DNA from: Gammaproteobacteria bacterium
GTDB taxonomy: Bacteria > Pseudomonadota > Gammaproteobacteria > HK1
Assembly (NCBI GenBank): GCA_012103455.1
Contig: WLWT01000003.1
Span: forward strand, 248,001 to 312,000
Direction: 5' to 3'
Length of the DNA: 64,000 bases
The notes beneath the pieces were generated by a model. It searched no databases. It was not told the origin of the DNA and worked only from the letters and a program-made list of their open reading frames with translations. Position numbers and translations under genes: made by a program. Numbering within the stretch: position 1 is the stretch's first letter; every line of letters begins with the position of its first letter. Positions 62,307 through 64,000 of this stretch are shown in pieces.

Positions 62307-63155
62307 CTAAGCCACGGTTACCGTAGTTTCGTTATCCCGGTGCTCTTCCAACAACACATGAGCATGCATATTGGCTAACCATAACCGGCCGCCACCGGTG
62401 TAGGTCAGGAACTCAATGCCTTCGGGAATGAGCGGATAGAGCACCGTCCAGAAAAATTGTGGGTAGTTGTCCCGCAGTATGGAAGGCGACTCGAAACCAA
62501 GCATCTTATGCATTTCACACTCCTTGAGTTCGAGCCACAATCGCATGATCTTCAGGGAAAAATCCGGATCGGCAATGGCGCCGATTACCTGCGCGGCGCG
62601 CAACAACCCGGGAAATGAGCTGGTCTCCGCGTTGCCATCGGCAGGCGGTGGAAAACGGCAATATTCGATCTGTTCAGCTAAGATCTCAGCATCCACGATA
62701 TGATGATCGCGAAAATATTGGCGAACGAATAACTTGCTGCGCTCGGTGAAATACGGCCACAGATAGCCGTCCGTAGCCCCTCGCGGCAGTTCGATAGTAT
62801 TACCGTGCGCATCTATAACACAGGTAGCGTGCTTATCCCCAGCACAGAGGTTACGGGTGAACCCAACGGCGAAAAGCAGCGATGAGATGACGAAATGAAC
62901 CCAGTCTATAGAGCGCACATCCCCATCTCTATACAGGCGGCCGCACAAGATATCCTCGCCAACCACCGCCACCATCATGGTGTGATCCAGATTGTGATAG
63001 AGCGCATTGGAGCGGGCCAACCGCGACAACGCCATGCGTGCTACTAAAGAGATAATCTCCAGATGCCCGGGTGGCCCCTCGCCATAAACCTTTCTATAGC
63101 CCGCTTGAAGGCGTTGGACAAACGCGTCCGCAACAATTTTCGATGGCCTGAACAT
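62307..63155 (-). CDS. HD-domain metal-dependent phosphohydrolase-like protein
   Basis: This 282-residue protein carries an HD-superfamily helix with YHNLDHTMMVAVVGEDIL near residue 52, and further HF (DWVHFVISSLLFAVGF) and His/Asp residues later, like the group first described in cyanobacteria as Npun_R2479-type HD metalloproteins. These may hydrolyse nucleotides or other phosphoesters, but no substrate is known. CAGGAG lies before ATG 63155. It is divergent from moaA and convergent with the DUF3750 gene. Confidence 0.8.
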   Translation of the reverse strand: MFRPSKIVADAFVQRLQAGYRKVYGEGPPGHLEIISLVARMALSRLARSNALYHNLDHTMMVAVVGEDILCGRLYRDGDVRSIDWVHFVISSLLFAVGFTRNLCAGDKHATCVIDAHGNTIELPRGATDGYLWPYFTERSKLFVRQYFRDHHIVDAEILAEQIEYCRFPPPADGNAETSSFPGLLRAAQVIGAIADPDFSLKIMRLWLELKECEMHKMLGFESPSILRDNYPQFFWTVLYPLIPEGIEFLTYTGGGRLWLANMHAHVLLEEHRDNETTVTVA

Positions 63156-63245
63156 ATGCTCCTGGACCCCCCATTGAATCCGGCGTCATCCGCCTGCGCC
63201 GCAGCATAGAGTGCGCCTTGGATCGAGTTCAACTAAAATCGCTCT

Positions 63246-64000
63246 ATGGAATCCCATCCAGTCGATACCCGGGGACGCGGCCTGCGCGATCTTCGCATCT
63301 CGGTCACCGATCGCTGCAACTTCCGGTGTGTCTATTGCATGCCGAAGTCCGTATTCGGCGCCGCTTACCGCTTCCTGGACCGCAAAGAGCTGCTCACCTT
63401 CGAGGAGATCGCGCACATCGCCCGCGCCTTCGTTGCCAATGGCGTCAGCAAGCTGCGCATCACCGGTGGCGAGCCGTTGGTGCGCCGTCAAATAGAACAT
63501 TTAATAGCAAGCCTCGCTAGCATCGAAGGCGTCACCGATCTCAGCTTGACCACGAACGGCGCATTGCTGACAGCCAAGCGCGCCGCCGCCTTAAAAGCGG
63601 CGGGACTCACCCGCATTACTGTCAGCCTGGACTCCCTGGACGACGCACTGTTCAAGCAGATCAACGATGTCAAATTCCCGGTGGAGCAGGTACTGGAAGG
63701 CATAGCCAATGCCGCGGCGGTTGGCCTCGGACCCATCAAAGTCAACATGGTAGTCAAACGGGGTATGAACGAACATGAGGTAGTGCCGATGGCAGAGCGT
63801 TTTCGTGGCACTCCCCACATCCTTCGCTTCATCGAATTCATGGATGTGGGTACGACCAACGGTTGGCGTCTGGAAGACGTCATGAGTGCCAGCGAAATCA
63901 TCAACGCCATCAACGCCGTCCATCCCCTGGAGCCCATCGGCGCCAATTACCAGAGCGAGGTGGCTAAACGCTGGCGCTACCGCGACGGCGCCGGCGAACT
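63246..64000 (+). CDS. moaA: GTP 3',8-cyclase MoaA, 3' end beyond window
   Basis: This radical SAM enzyme performs the first step of molybdenum cofactor synthesis. About 251 of ~330 residues are visible. The SAM iron-sulphur ligands lie in TDRCNFRCVYCMPK near residue 23, and KLRITGGEPLVRR near 76, TTNGALL and RITVSLDSLD follow the family closely. The C-terminal second cluster (Cys-x2-Cys-x13-Cys) lies beyond the window. The molybdenum-dependent hydroxylase at 22.6-25.0 kb would be one client of this pathway. Confidence 0.96.
   Translation, partial: MESHPVDTRGRGLRDLRISVTDRCNFRCVYCMPKSVFGAAYRFLDRKELLTFEEIAHIARAFVANGVSKLRITGGEPLVRRQIEHLIASLASIEGVTDLSLTTNGALLTAKRAAALKAAGLTRITVSLDSLDDALFKQINDVKFPVEQVLEGIANAAAVGLGPIKVNMVVKRGMNEHEVVPMAERFRGTPHILRFIEFMDVGTTNGWRLEDVMSASEIINAINAVHPLEPIGANYQSEVAKRWRYRDGAGE

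Noticed and set aside
1..64000. tRNA and rRNA genes
   Set aside because: I saw no cloverleaf with a T-loop motif plus matching acceptor stem; the CGAATCCTC strings belong to the repeated element.

Overview
This window looks like a chromosomal segment of a fairly GC-rich gammaproteobacterium. The markers are metA, hslO, a YheU (UPF0270) protein, a HlyU protein, a LexA with an SOS box, and hutU/hutH/hutF. The genome appears to be decaying: about a dozen gene remnants, IS110 and IS91 debris, eight copies of one ~141 bp non-autonomous inverted-repeat element, two toxin-antitoxin loci, and a striking number of tandem repeats with units of 13-24 bp (mostly 15-16 bp). A marine or host-associated lifestyle would fit the catabolic genes, but that is inference.

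Layout. 1-0.92 kb: AT-rich gene running off the left edge. 1.2-2.2 kb: biotin carboxylase and quinone oxidoreductase remnants around a small intact biotinyl-domain gene. 2.5-7.5 kb: histidine degradation (hutU-hutH divergent from hutF). 7.7-11.5 kb: a wrecked hyuA-hyuB oxoprolinase/hydantoinase pair. 11.5-17.8 kb: glutathione transferase, toxin with broken antitoxin, IS110 fragment, carotenoid oxygenase, M81 metallopeptidase, EamA exporter. 17.9-19.6 kb: IS91 remnant and an AT-rich higBA pair. 20-25 kb: VOC protein, enoyl-CoA hydratase-like protein, CurA-like reductase, molybdenum hydroxylase large subunit. 25-27.2 kb: unknown membrane and secreted proteins between luciferase-like remnants. 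27.3-32.6 kb: an intact hyuB-hyuA-flavoprotein operon. 32.9-39.4 kb: YheU, SDR, HlyU, P-loop protein with metA, hslO, MttB-like methyltransferase.

39.8-56.2 kb is the most unusual region and the best candidate for an undescribed system. It is a co-directional run of a multihaem cytochrome; a cytosolic fusion of flavoprotein, two cyclic-nucleotide domains and a four-cluster ferredoxin; a five-helix membrane protein with two His-x13-His helices (likely two b haems); an FHA domain joined through one membrane helix to a decahaem cytochrome; a GlcG-like lipoprotein; an outer-membrane barrel; a second decahaem cytochrome with an LVIVD propeller; and a SCO protein. Together they could form an electron path from cytosol to outer membrane under nucleotide and phospho-signal control. 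The first cytochrome carries an in-frame TGA and the barrel gene a frameshift, so it may be degrading here or the sequence may contain errors.

56.7-64 kb: gdhA, an imuA/imuB deletion remnant beside lexA, a frameshifted mmsA, a DUF3750 protein, an HD-domain protein, and the start of moaA at the right edge.
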